Below, one piece after another: positions 12,471 through 24,390 of a stretch of DNA of 64,000 nt; the stretch's first letter is position 1, and each line of letters opens with the position of its first letter. The notes below the pieces were generated by a model. It saw only the letters and a list, made by a program, of their open reading frames with translations, was not told where the DNA came from and searched no databases. The DNA lies in NCBI GenBank assembly GCA_020746105.1, contig CM036629.1, positions 10,432,001 to 10,496,000 on the forward strand, read 5' to 3'. The stretch is from Trogon surrucura. Its lineage: Eukaryota > Chordata > Aves > Trogoniformes > Trogonidae. A program made the translations under genes and the position numbers.

Positions 12471-15400
12471 CAAATAGTATCCTATGCTGATAGTCTTCCG
12501 AGCTGTTGGGTGTATCAAAGATCATCCTTATCTTTCCCAGGGATATTTATTGACTGTAGCTTTCATTACAGAGCAGCCAAGTACCAATAATTTAAAATAT
12601 ATGTAAGTTTTAAAAGTCTGTATTCAAGTTTTAAACCCTTTTGCTTATGAGGAATGTTCTTACTGGCCTTTTCCTGTCTCATTTGGAAGATGAAATGTGA
12701 GCTATATATTTGCTCTGGAATTGGCTTGGCTCTAAGGGAGCCATTACAGTTGCTATTCAAACCTCTGGATTCAGCGTATCCTAGAATTATTGTGTTGTTC
12801 TATTCAGTGAAGTATTTTAGTGTAGGAGGTGCAGTGTGAAATCAGTCGCTAGAAACCTTGGCTCTATAAATGTTTTTATGCCAAGATCTTCTCTACAGTA
12901 ATAATACTAATATTAACAATAACATTACTGGTAGCTGTCACCCACCATATATAAGGTACTTTATTCACAGAGCCCTAAATAAATCTATGGAAGTCTGTTG
13001 CTTCATCACAGGTATCATAAAATGAAGGGCAGGTTATTACCACTGAGAAAGGTAATTACCAGTGGCACTGAGCTCCTGGATTCCCTCGAAGCATAAGAAA
13101 TACTGTGTGGGATCACGGCTGGCTTACCTCTATCTACAGCATCAACCAGTAGCAAATACTTTTGGAAAGGGCACAAGAGACATGGAAGACTACAGTGGTC
13201 CTTCCTCTGAATTTACGGTCCCAGTTCCAGCAATAATCTGCTGTAGGCTTCTCTTGAACCAGAGACTGAGCCTGGAGTATTGTGTTCAAAAGCCACAGAT
13301 GGACTTTTGTCTCTGAGTTTTCTGTTCCACTTGTTAAACTACCTGTATTTTTCTGCTTTCCCCACATTCTGAAGCAACGGTATCCATATGTAACATGTAT
13401 TTCCTTTCTTTTGCTTTATGTTTCTTGTTTGATGATTTCTCTGCATGTTTTTTATTTATTCTCTGCTCTTTTATACGGTGTTAATTTGGAAGATGATCTA
13501 AATGGTGCAGTGGAAAGATTTAACTGGTAGCTGAAGAGTGGCTGTGTTGTGGCAGATGTGCTTCATGCTGAAACCAGGTAATTCTCCTCTGCTTCTTTAA
13601 ATATGTCTTTAAAAGAGCAATGTTAGTGAGGTTCCTGTGCAGTCAGAGAGCTGTAAAATGCTTTCTGAGTATCTTCCTGTCCACTTACTCTCCTCTCTGT
13701 GTGGGGAGAGTTACCCCATTACAATTTACAAGCTGAGAAAGGGGATGGTGTTAAATACTATACTGGCTGAAGATGTAGCCTACTTCCAACATATGTCCTT
13801 AAGATTTTCATCAATTACTGGTTTTGCTATATTGTTCTCTGATTTGTACTGCATGAAGCACGGGTTTAAAGAAATTTCAGTTCAGGTCAATCACTGATCA
13901 AGTGTGTTGGCCCACTGGGAGGTTGGTGTGAGTCTATGAAGGATCTCCAGAGCATATGAACCATTATGACCTGTATATTGAACTGACTAGTGGTGGGCTC
14001 CATCACCTTCATCAGTTTTTCAGGTTACCCATGCTGTTCTGCAAGTAATTGCATTCTGAGTATTGTCGTTCCTTATCAGATGATGTCATTCTGCTGGGGT
14101 TAAAATGGCCATGGGGGAAAGGACAAGAGGTTCTCTACCTAGGGTTGTGTGGAAGTAGAAGATATGTCATACTTAAATTACCTCTCACAGCTGAAAGAAA
14201 ATGTGACAACATACCAACACATCAGAGAAAAACTAGGTACAAGTATAACCATTTGATAGAATGGGTTGGATAATGTCAAAGATTAGTACACAAACGAAAC
14301 AGATTATGCTGCATATAGAGGCTTTCTGTGGTTACTCTGAAGGACGTTACTGGGGAGTCAGAGACTAGAGACAAATGAGTGACAAGCTAATCTTGGCCTA
14401 AATAAAATGTGAACCAAGAATAATAAAAACACTAAGACTTGTGTTCTCACAGAGTGAGTTGAAAGAGTTTTATCAAAAGTACAACTAGTTGCCAAAAACA
14501 TCCTTAAGCCATGACTTCCTGGTGTAGTTCAGACTTCAAAGCAGTGTGTCATTCAGTAATACACACTGCAGTGCAACTGGGATGCAGCTTAGAAGATAAT
14601 GGTAATAGCTGTCTTTAAGATCCTCAGATGAAAGTGTTTTTATAAACATTAGTTAAATGAGTTGCTAAAGATAATTCTAGTCAAGGACTTCGGTATTTAA
14701 TTGTTGTAATTTATTTCAAAATAGAAAGTGCAAACACTTCCAAAAGCTGCACAGGAAACTAAGAATGGCTTTGCAACTAAAAGACCAAATATGTGCAATG
14801 TTTGGATATTTTTTTTTCTCTTGTGAAGAACAAGCTGATACTGATAAAACTAATTACAGCAGAAAATGGAGAAAACTGTTTCGTATTGTCCAAACAAATA
14901 CAAATCTGCTAAAAAACATTCCCTTAAAGCTCACTTGGGTGAAGATGGCAAAAAAGCAGCGTGCAAGAAGCTGCCAAAAATGTTAATAGATTCTATCTCA
15001 CCTGGGAGAAACACACTGATGATAGACTTGTGATGAATGAAAGACATCTAAAAACCACAGAATGAGGCAATTTTTGCTGCCTCTGAGCTTTGTGGAAGGT
15101 AAATGGAAGGGGAAATTACTTAAATATCACAAACATGATGGGAAGAATTGCAGTCACAGATTGAAGAGATTTTTCTTCGTCGGTTGCTAAATCTTCACTG
15201 AAGGTGCAGAGGCCGTGGCTCTGGCCTTGCTGTATGCAGTGGGGCTTTGGCGATCAGGAAATTGTAATTCATTACTGTTCATGGTGCATTCATTTTGCCA
15301 CTTAAGACTGAAGCCCCACAGCACCATTCAGTTTAGTTCATGAAATGAGACAGTCAGGCTACCATTGTACCTGTAGGATGATATACCTATATTCTGCAAT

Positions 15401-17474
15401 TGCAGCAACCTATTCAATGCTGACTCTAGATCTCTTTGCAGATATTTATGCTTCTTTTGTAGAAAAATATGGGATTAATTAAGAAAATTATTTCCAGACT
15501 GATGGACTCTGGACATAAAGCACGCCTAATTATAACCGCAAGCTAGACCATGACTCCATGATTTCATCACTAATCTTCTAGAATATTTTTAACCTACCCA
15601 GTTGATCAATCCTTGTGTTCTTCACTGGAGTTATGAGTGCAACCGAAGGGAAGGTCTCAGTTTGTAAGTGTGCTCACAGTGCAGAGCCCATGGAGCGTCA
15701 CTCCTGTCTGCAAGAGAAGCTGAAGGATGCGATACCTACTGCACGCAGAGCAGGTGACCTGCTGGCGTAAGTAGAAATATGTTTGCCGGGGAAATGAACT
15801 GAAAGATATAGAGGAGAAAAAATTTGGAAGATAAATCCCACTGTCAATGGCAACCTTTAGTGACCTCAGCAGAGCAGCCTAGATATGACAAGAAGTTCAG
15901 GATGAAGAAAGTTGATGATTTATAGACTGTATGTAAGAATGGCTGGTGTCTATTGATATGAATTATAAGTAAGGACAGATTATCTGTCAAAATAGGAAAC
16001 TGTCTTCAAAAACAAATGTTTCTGAAAAATGATTGACACCAGGTGAGAAGATCTTTGTCGCATTCAATTAAATGAAATGATCACAAACAGCTCTTCCAGT
16101 AGGTTAAGAAAAGTGAGCAGGACAAGCCGAGCGGCGCTGTGACTACGGACTAAAAAATTATTGGATTGAATGTCCAACCTTCCAAAAGCTGATACAGAAA
16201 ATACCCTAGTAAGGATTACATTATTATATTCTAAGAGTCTCACATATATGCATTTGCATGTACAAACATAATTATATACAGATTTGGTTTTTTTCTTGTC
16301 TCATACTATAGTTCAAGAGTTTGTCTGTCAGATACACATCAGATATGCCTTAAGAGCTAATGGCAGTTTTTTATTAGAAGCCAACAGAAATGTTTTGAAA
16401 CAGTTATTATTGCTTGCAAATTATATGATGGCTCACAGAGGAAAATTTGGAGTTCTTTTACCATGTTACGTGGTGGAAGTAAACTAATTCTGTCCAGCAC
16501 CAGTATTTGATTCCAGAAAATTATGCATAGGTATCTGCATATTGGTGATTTTTACTACAGAATTTTTTACTGAAGGTAACTTAAATACAGGCATGTGCTA
16601 AATCCTGAAACAAGACTACCTGTCATTTGCACTGTTCATCTTTGGATCTCAGCTCTGCCTATGGGTGTGTAACTTCTGTTTGGCATGAGAGAGGACGAAG
16701 TCATAGTACAGTTACCAGTTCTGTAACTGGCTGACAAAAGCCATCAGCCATCAGTACTACATAATGTTGCTAAATGTGCAAATTATCTTCCCCTACTGCC
16801 TGTGTCATGTTTCTAGCTCCTGTAAAAGTAACGTATGCATCTCTAACGTGATTTAATTCCAGAATTGCTTATTTTAAATTTCTAATGCTGAAAAAAATGT
16901 GTGTGTAGTAAACACATACGGTATGTTACATTTTGAGTATGAATTGCTAGAACAAGGCTATGTCATAATTAATGTCTTGAGTGCTAAATAGTTCATGAAG
17001 ACAGTGTATCAGTGACATAAACTGGTTGCTAATTGTGTTAGGACAATAACTGTTTTCTTTAAGCAAGTAATGACCTGTTGTTTCTCTCTTGCTTTTCATT
17101 AGGTACTAGTCATAGCTGAGGCAGGATGAGTCAAACAAAAAGACCGTATAGCTCAGTATCCTCTCTCTAACAGTGGGTATAAGCAGATAGTAAAGCAAGT
17201 ATGTGAGCATAAAGCATGCATTCAGTGATAGTTCCCTCCAATTTTTCCCCATTTGGCAACTTTCTGACCAGAAGAATGTTTTGTAATCAGTCTTTTCTTT
17301 CCATTAATTTGTCCAGTCCCTCAGCAAAAGGATTCCATAACTTGCCATATTCCTGTATCAAGAATCCCATTCATTTCAACATTATATTTTATCCCCACAG
17401 ATTTTAATCTTTAGAAGTAAAATATGATGAATTAAATCTTATAAACCATCTGTTTTTTTTTTTTTGTTTTCATA
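12471..17474. other. Gene-free interval
   Basis: No gene, RNA gene or clear repeat is recognisable. Open stretches are all below 90 codons and their translations look random. The region is AT-rich and is probably ordinary intergenic DNA, possibly with transposon remnants too old to recognise by eye. Confidence 0.55.
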
Positions 17475-18560
17475 GATTCACAAAAGTATACAGCTGGAAG
17501 CCACCTCAGAAAGTCCCCAAAGCACCATCAGTTATGCCTGAGCTGCTACTGACAAGCGTTCTTCAGAGTTTCCAGTGTGGACATTCTACATGTGTTTTCA
17601 GGTATCCAATCTTGAATCATTTTTAACTATTAAATATTCTACAGTTGGAAAGACTCATTTCCCTCCTTGTGAAGTCTCAATTAAATCTTTTTGCTTTTAA
17701 TTCAAGCCTATTATTTCTTGGCTTACACCCAAAGGTTACAGAGAACAGCTCACACTTATATTTTTGCTTTGAAATAGTTTTAAACGTGTTGTTACATTTT
17801 CTCCATTTTTTCCAGTTCTTCCACTTATTTCAGTTATATGTAAATTTAAGCAGCGTTGCTGCGGTCCTCTGGATACTCATCTAGCTGGGCCACAATTTTC
17901 TTTAAATAAAGTACTTTGAGCTATACATCATCTTCAGGCAATGCTTTACCAGCAATAAAGTAGGATGGGTCTTCACATCTTCCATACAAGCCTCCATCCC
18001 AAAAGGGCAGCCTTTTTTCAACATGTTATGGTCCTGTAGACTCATTTTGCACTTCTGATCTACTATAACCCCAGATCCTTTTCTGCAAATCTGCTACCTG
18101 GCTATTACTTCCTATCACAACGTGTCGTAGCTTTGTAGAGCTTTATGACTCAAGATTATTTTTAATTCTAACCTTTTTCTCATAAATGGTTGGAGCTCTA
18201 GCCAGTTTACCACCATATGCAAGGTGTAAAAGCTCTTTCTCTCTTCTGACATTGAGTTTGTTAACAAATACATAGAACAGTGCTGGACCCAGACAGACTC
18301 TTGCAGAACTCCTCACAGCACATCTCTCTGCTCTAACCGGGCAGTTGCCCTCTGCGGTATTTCTACTTATATCAGGTGTCTCAGGAGACTTGAGAATGTC
18401 TTGTGAGATGGTGTGAAAATCTTATTTAGAAGTTTGATAGCTAATGCTAATACCCCTGTTTCCAAGCCCTGTTATCCTATTGTAGCGATGAATGTGACTG
18501 CATTGACATTTGTTCTTGATAAACCAATGGAGGATATTACTTCCCACCTTATAGTACTCC
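17475..18560 (-). mobile_element. Ancient degraded CR1-type LINE copy
   Basis: Read on the minus strand, this segment follows the order of a CR1 3' half. The end nearest 17475 resembles the CR1 terminus (TAGATTCACAAAAG... then CTGGAAGCCACCTCAGAAAG, the decayed counterpart of the usual GGTTGGAAGGGACCTCA). Segments near 17850-18300, such as CTCTGGATACTCATC and GAACAGTGCTGGACCCAG, match the complement of the C-terminal reverse-transcriptase region of CR1/L3-type ORF2. It is heavily mutated, with no open frame over the aligned part. Boundaries are approximate, because the match fades at both ends. A T13 run sits just outside at 17453-17465. It is an old insertion, clearly older than the copies at 24939 and 27218. 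Confidence 0.5.
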
Positions 18561-21011
18561 AGCTGCTTACAAAAAGAATTATAATTTTATTTTGTATTTT
18601 AATATGCACAAAATCTAAATGAAAGCTTTAATAAATTGAAGCATCATTAATTATGAAAATTCATTATTAATAGAACTGTGCACCTAAGGGACTGTGCTAC
18701 GTGTTATGTGGCATAGCTGTTGTCCTCTTACAATGCCTACACAAATATTCTCAAATAGTGAGCCTCGTTGGAGTCTTCAGTGTCTCCTTTTCCCTCTCCC
18801 ACTGCAAACAGTATCAACAAATGATTGCAATACATCCAGCACTTTTGGGAAGGAGCAATTTGCATCTGGCTGGGCCACTGATAACATGCACCTCAAGACA
18901 AGTGTATTGGCAGTGGCTGGGACTAGGAGAAGGAAATGTGACCAGACTCTTTTCTGAAACCACATTCTTATTGACAGTATTTCCTTGTTCACTAGGAGTT
19001 ACTGGTTTTGTCTGGCTTCTCAGTTAAGCTGATTTGTTTTGTTAAATTGCTAGGTATGTGGAAAATAAAATTTTTCCATTTAAAATACAAATATCTAAGA
19101 CTAAGTAATGTTGAATAACATTTAATGTTACTTAGTTGTTGCCCTTGTTTCTTGCAGCATAGTCTGTCCTAGAACCCACCACACAGACTGGTCATCTGCT
19201 GGGAGTAAGAGTGTTAGTATTAGCTCCAAGCACCCACCTGAACCACCTACCCAAACCTGGCCTCCTCAGTAGCCAGCAAACGACTTCTCTTGGGGGGATG
19301 CAATTCAAGTAACAGCTTGTTCCGTGCAAGTAATTTTATGCATGACCCTTTAAGCCCAGCTGTGACATAACAAGCAAACACAGTGAAAGCTAGAGCGGTT
19401 ATCTTGGAAACTGCCCTGGCCCTTCCTTGCTTTACAGGGGGCAAAGTTACTGGTATGAAGTGATTATATAAATTGAGATTAGACCAAATAATGTATCTGT
19501 GGGCTAAAAAACATTTTTAGGATGAGATACGAGTAGCCACTTGAGAGATCAGCAGTGCTCTAATGCTACTTTGGGAGTTACTAAGCTTTTTTTTCCTTGA
19601 AATAGACAATTTGAGGAAAGATCAACCCTATAATACAAGGCACATAAATGAATATCAATTATTTAGATACAAGTTTGGGAATGCCCCTTTCAGTACTGGT
19701 TTAGCATGGTTCATGACACCGAAGAGTTCTTGAAACGATTTTTGTGGATGTAGTGATAGGGTGTGAAGCTCAAATTTATGAAACGGTGGAAAATGCATAC
19801 CTAAGGACTTCTGTAGTAATCTAGGACCTTTTGTTTCATTGAATTGTCTGAGAACAGGTGAGCCAAATGCATCGATATTCTGATTCATCCTATTTAAAAC
19901 TTCAGATTTAACCCAGCTGTCATCACTTTACATGAGGTACATGTGAGGCTAAACATTCCAGATCCCAGGATTTATGAGGATCTTATTTTCTGGTTTGCAA
20001 CTGGAGGAAGCACAGTAATGCAGTTCAAGCCAGAAGCATTCACAGCACAGCACTGAAGAATGGGAAGCACACAGGAAGTACAAGATAGTTTGGCATCTTT
20101 TGGGGTTTTTTTGGTTGTTCTGGAAACAGCCAACTTTGTTTCTCCTCTTGTACTGTCGGCAATTAATCGCTACCTTTGCTTTGTACTGGCAGGACGAATG
20201 CTGGTTAAAAGATGTATTTCAGGCTGCTTTTGTTTCTCCACACCTTCAGTCAGCATCAAGGTAAGAGAGATTTCAAAGTTCTGGCGTTTATGTGGCTTAT
20301 CCTATAGCCAGTATGAAACTTAATTTTCACACAAATCATTGAGTCATAAAAGAATTCTCACGGCATCTCAACCTTCTGCTGTGTTTAGCATTAGGAATTA
20401 GTCCAGACTGAGTAGTTTGTGTGATTTGTTTTTCACCCTTCATAAAACTTGCATTTCCCTTTTTACTTCCTTCTCTCCTTTTTTCTGGAAAAGTGTCACA
20501 CATTTTCCAGTGTCTTAAGCCCCTGATCTGGTGTTTAGATACGTATCAGATCAAGCCTTATCTGCAAGTAAAAAAATTATTTTATAATTTTAACATGACA
20601 TGCTTATTTTTGTCCTTATCACTGTAAAATTACATTAGTATGACTCGAGCTAAACAATTGTAAGCTGCCTCTGAACTATGCAAAAGAATTTTCTTTCTAG
20701 GTAGGTTTTTATTTACTTTTCCTCCCTTCCTCTGAAAACAAACATTCTATATTGAAACTTACTCCAAACAGTTGGCAGTTCATAGCAAGATCTTTTTCAG
20801 ATGTTCCTTCCCATAATGCAGGATAAAAAAGCCCAAATAATGAAAGTACGTGGTCACGTGGAAACAGGGGGTTTGCAGTTTGGTGTCTACCCTGAAGCAG
20901 CAGCCCTTCAGCAGTGCTCCACGAACATATTCTGGGTCTGCTGTAGTACCTCTTTGGCTAGATACACCAGAAGTCCATACACAAATAAATACACGTTATC
21001 AGAAGTCAGGG
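18561..21011. other. Gene-free interval downstream of UQCRFS1
   Basis: This stretch separates the old CR1 copy from the 3' end of UQCRFS1. It holds no recognisable gene. A splice-flanked open segment at 20193-20260 on the plus strand is discussed among the findings but is not called as an exon. Confidence 0.5.
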
Positions 21012-21196
21012 ACAAGTGCTCACTCCAAGTTTTTATTAAAATTGAACACAGGGAAGTATTCAAACATACTTCTGGTTGACATCTAGACAGCTAATATGTT
21101 TTTACGATCATCTGCTTTTATGGTATTCCTGAATCTCACTTAACCCTTTTGAGTGTACATTCAGAGGAACATGAAAGTGAGCAACCACCTCGTCGT
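21012..21196 (-). terminator. UQCRFS1 3' UTR and polyadenylation signal
   Basis: Downstream of the UQCRFS1 stop codon on the minus strand, the first AATAAA lies at 21037-21032, about 160 nt past the stop. No other AATAAA lies between the stop and that point. Cleavage would be expected 10-30 nt further on, near 21010-21025, giving a 3' UTR of about 175-185 nt and a mature mRNA of roughly 1.1 kb. The exact cleavage site cannot be read from the sequence. Confidence 0.7.
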
Positions 21197-21807
21197 TCAA
21201 CCAACAACCACTACATCATCACCAAGAAACTGGTAAGTTGGAACCTCAAGGTTAAGGGGAGCGGGGCCTTTCCTGATTCTGCCAGAGGCATCATAATGGG
21301 ACCCGTGGCAAGGGCAGTAATAACCGCCAAAATCTCCGGAGTTGGCAATGGGTACACAGCCGAGGTGAGTGCAGACACCCACTAATATGACCCATTCTGG
21401 TTTCTGTACTCTGTCTAAGTCATGCTGCGGATCCCTCAGTTTAGACACATCGACTTCAGCTTCCTGCTTAATCTCTGCCTGGGTTCTGTGACGCACAAAA
21501 AGGGGCTTCCCTCTCCACTTGAAAGCCATGTTCTTGCCTTCTGGAATGTCAGATAACTTGATCTCAATCTTTGACAAGGCTAGCACATCAGCAGAGGCAC
21601 TCAGGCTGGAAATAAACTGGGTGACAACATTCTTAGCAGTATATGCAGTTGCTACGCATGCCGTTGCAGTCAGCAGGTAGGAAAACCCTTTTCTCGCTTC
21701 GCTGCTGCTTTGAGAAGATGTGGTGGCATCTAGCACATCTTGTCGACGATAGGCAGAGAAGTCGGGTACCACGACATCATTATGGACGTAACGAACGTTG
21801 GCAGGCG
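21197..21807 (-). CDS. UQCRFS1: UQCRFS1 coding exon 2
   Basis: This exon encodes residues 71 (last two bases) to 273 plus the stop: the presequence end, membrane anchor, hinge and whole Rieske domain. The acceptor is read on the minus strand as a T-rich tract followed by CTTGCAG, with AG at 21809-21808, so the exon opens at 21807. The phase fits exon 1 exactly, giving the junction residues SLN|APANV. The open frame runs a short way into the intron, but those residues are not part of the protein. The domain is strongly conserved: [17 protein letters not shown] and [17 protein letters not shown] match the family almost letter for letter. The protein ends ...GDDVVVVG. Confidence 0.97.
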
Positions 21808-24098
21808 CTGCAAGAAAAAAAGTGTGAGATGACAATGCTTGCAGGAAAAACATATTTTGATGTATTTTAAGTTATACTTTTCTAATTGCATTTTTGGAAT
21901 AATGAGTAAAAGTTATTTCAAAGTCTGGATAAGATCCTGCTACTTAAACGTTTATATTTCAGTTTTAAGTTGTAGGAGAATGGTTTCCAGAACATATTTT
22001 TGGTAGAAGAACCAGGTGATTTGTGAAACCATTTTACCTATCCTTTGAAAATTACACAAAGCCTGATTAAGGGTACAGAAAAATTTAAAAGTTCTAGGTT
22101 TAAAGTGCCCTGTTTTTTCAGCAGATTTCAAGCAAAAACTTCTGCAGGATACTGTAACTAGCTAAGAAGAGACACACCTGTTTTGCATTCCCATGTTTCC
22201 CTGACAAATATTGCTATGAAGATTTTCAACTTAAGCTACAGATGTGAAAATGTTACTAACACTTTTGTACTTTCCTTTGACGAAAGTAACTCCTATGCCT
22301 TTTATAGTCTTAAGTGTGTGGTTAAGCATTTTTAAGATTAAAAATGCGCTATGAGGCATCTCCCTTTGTATTAAACTGTTCTTATAGCTAATTGCCCCAG
22401 TAAATACTGTTTAAGCCAGCAGACCTGGATTTGCCAGGCTCACTTCAGAGAAAGAGTTACGGAGAAAGCTAATAACTATCCAATTCCCAAGATTTTCAAG
22501 TGGGATTCCCACGTCAAACCTGTGTGCTAAACTAACAAGGTGTGATGGCTAAGAGGCCTTCCATCAGCTTCTCCAGCAAAAGAAAGCTGCCTCCCTCCAG
22601 GAAAATCTATAAGCCAAAGAAAAGAACACGCCAGAGACTCAACATATGATTTGCCAAAGTGCAACCTCTGTTACTTGAAAGTAACTATTTAAATAGTCTA
22701 CTCTGTTCTAGCAGTTGGCACAAAGTTAACAGAGGTTAATAAAAACTATTCCCTGACTACTTAAAATGCAATATAATGGGAAAATATTTACATTCATTTA
22801 CAAGTAACTCAGCATAGATAAAGTATTTGCACTAGGATTTTAACTGCAGAGAAATGAAACTGAAATTCAGAATTTTGAGAGAGTAAACCATACTTAATTC
22901 AATACGAATACTTAAGATATTACACATTTAGTGACAAGCAACACAATTAACTTCTAAAAATTCCTTCTACTCAGTGAAAAGCGTGCTTGATATTAATTAA
23001 GCTAAGAGTAAGACTAAATGTCAGCTACATTATAGATTTGTACAATTTTCACCCGAATATATCCTTCACGGTTGAGGGCCAGGTGAAGTATGCACATCTA
23101 ATGACTACACGGCATCTTCCACAAAGCACTCCCATCTCCAAGACTTCTATGATTATCTCATGCAGTACATGTACAACATGTACAACAGTACAAATTATTC
23201 CATCTAACAGCATGAAGCAAACTCTTCCTACGTGCCCAGCACCCGCAGGGCACGGCAGGCGCTCTCCATGACTGAGGATCGGTGGGTTCTGAGCAGAACC
23301 ATTGCTCTTTGGCTGGGAGCCAGGTTCTGCAAGGGTGACCTGGGACTAACTTGACGTGGCTGATGCTTTTCTGAAGGCAGCATGAGCTGGGGGGAGATAC
23401 AGGAATTCCGAAAGAGCAAAGAAGGATGGCTTTGACATTGTGATTTCACTCTTAGAGCTGTCTTTTCTGCAGCAGCAAACCACACACCGTGTGTTCTCAC
23501 TGCACATCTCTGCTGTGATGCCCCTCAGCTAAACACTTTATTGAACTTAACAGAATCTTCCCTCATCTTCCCAGCTGCAACATTAAACACCCACGCGAGA
23601 GTCAGCGCAAGGCAGCAGGCTTTCGGGTGCCTTAACTCTCTGGTCATAAACGCGCGTTACCCTAATGCTGACCGTCTGGAATCAGTATTTTTTAGAAAAA
23701 AAAAAAGAAGCAAAAACCAGAACCTTCCACCTCACTCAGGCCTCTGCTTCCCCCAGCGCCCAAGCCCGACCCTCCGGGCCCGAGCTCCCCGCTCTCCCGT
23801 CGGCAGCTGCAGCTCCCCCGCCCCGAGAAGCTCCCTCGGCGCTTGCCCAGGGCCCGGCCCGCGGCGTCCCCACCCCCCGGCCCGCACCGTTGAGGCTGGC
23901 GCTGGCGACGAGGCCCCCCCGGGCCGACCGGCCGCTCATGGACTCCCGGCAGAGCAGAGGCCGCTTCAGGTCCAGCACCACCTTCTCGGCCCGACGCGTC
24001 GCGGCCGGCGCCAGCGGCTTCAGCGGGCCGGGCACGGCGTGCGCCGCGGCCGACAGGTAGGGCGCGAAGGGCCCGGAGCGGGCGGCAACGGACAACAT
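21197..24098 (-). CDS. UQCRFS1: Cytochrome b-c1 complex Rieske iron-sulfur subunit (two coding exons: join 23888-24098 and 21197-21807)
   Basis: This gene encodes the [2Fe-2S] Rieske subunit of complex III, which carries electrons from ubiquinol at the Qo site to cytochrome c1 in the inner mitochondrial membrane. The spliced frame gives 273 residues, close to the usual 272-274. Residues 1-77 are an Ala/Arg-rich presequence, which in vertebrates remains in the complex as a small subunit after cleavage. The mature protein should begin near [10 protein letters not shown] (residue 78). A membrane helix lies at about 112-138, followed by the flexible hinge SASADVLA. The globular domain has cluster box 1 CTHLGC (216-221) and box 2 CPCHGS (235-240). 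Ligands are Cys216, His218, Cys235 and His238; Cys221 and Cys237 form the disulfide. All key residues are present, so the gene looks intact. The start is the first ATG, in a GCCGCCATG context. Confidence 0.97.
21808..23887 (-). other. UQCRFS1: UQCRFS1 intron 1
   Basis: This 2,080-bp intron begins GTGCGG (donor after AACG) and ends TTGCAG. It splits the codon for Ala71 after its first base. The first part, about 23730-23887, still lies inside the CpG island; the rest is AT-rich. A short CATGTACAA-type duplication lies near 23165-23190. I see no nested gene or well-preserved transposon in it. Open frames at 22987-23271 and 23228-23500 look random. Confidence 0.9.
23888..24098 (-). CDS. UQCRFS1: UQCRFS1 coding exon 1
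   Basis: This exon encodes residues 1-70 and the first base of codon 71: the mitochondrial presequence, starting [20 protein letters not shown]. It is rich in Ala, Arg and Ser and almost lacks acidic residues in the first 38 positions, as expected for an import signal. The donor lies at 23887-23886 (AACG|GTGCGG). The exon is very GC-rich because it sits in the promoter CpG island, so the opposite strand is open over long distances. The minus-strand frame stays open upstream to 24128 but contains no earlier ATG (the codon at 24128 is GTG), which supports the ATG at 24098. Confidence 0.96.
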
Positions 24099-24104
24099 GG
24101 CGGC
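24094..24104 (+). promoter_or_regulatory. YY1-type motif over the UQCRFS1 start codon
   Basis: AACATGGCGGC matches the AANATGGCGGC YY1 consensus. YY1 sites close to the transcription or translation start are common in nuclear genes for mitochondrial proteins. Because CATG is palindromic, the same bases hold the minus-strand ATG of UQCRFS1 and a plus-strand ATG. Confidence 0.5.
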
Positions 24105-24153
24105 GGCGGCGGCTGCGGAGCCGGTCACCGCTGCGACCTTCCCGGCCGGAGAC

Positions 24154-24165
24154 TGCGCACGCGCG
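24154..24165. promoter_or_regulatory. NRF1 binding site
   Basis: TGCGCACGCGCG is a full match to the near-palindromic NRF1 consensus YGCGCAYGCGCR. It lies 56 bp upstream of the UQCRFS1 ATG, close to the expected transcription start. NRF1 is the main activator of nuclear oxidative-phosphorylation genes, so the site fits the gene's role in complex III. Confidence 0.75.
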
Positions 24166-24166
24166 C

Positions 24167-24174
24167 TGACGTCG
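24167..24174. promoter_or_regulatory. CRE/ATF-like site
   Basis: TGACGTCG differs from the palindromic CRE TGACGTCA only at the last base and lies immediately next to the NRF1 site. Adjacent CREB/ATF and NRF1 sites are known in respiratory-chain gene promoters. Binding is inferred from the motif alone. Confidence 0.55.
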
Positions 24175-24319
24175 CGTCGGCCCGCTGTCGCGCGGTGGTG
24201 GCGTCACGGCAGCGCGGTTGGGTGCCGGTGTCGCGCGTCACGGCACGCGGGCGAGAGGCTGGTCCCGCCCGCGCCGCCCGGCTGGAGCGCGGGAGGAGGG
24301 CGCGGCGGGGGGGTGGCGG

Positions 24320-24336
24320 TTACGTCACGTCACGTG
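24320..24336. promoter_or_regulatory. Overlapping CRE-like and CACGTG E-box cluster
   Basis: TTACGTCA (24320-24327) is followed directly by CGTCACGTG, which contains a perfect CACGTG E-box at 24331-24336. Such a cluster can bind ATF/CREB and bHLH-zip factors such as USF or MYC. It is about 230 bp upstream of the UQCRFS1 start codon, so it could serve that gene or a divergent transcript. Confidence 0.5.
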
Positions 24337-24390
24337 CGGCCGGGTCCGTGGGCAGGGGCGCGCGGCGCGTGGGTGGGCGCGGTTGGCCGG

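Noticed and set aside
17453-17465. T13 run beside the ancient CR1 copy as a poly(A) tail
   Set aside because: CR1 elements end in short ATTCTRTG-type repeats rather than poly(A), so the T-run is unrelated or incidental.
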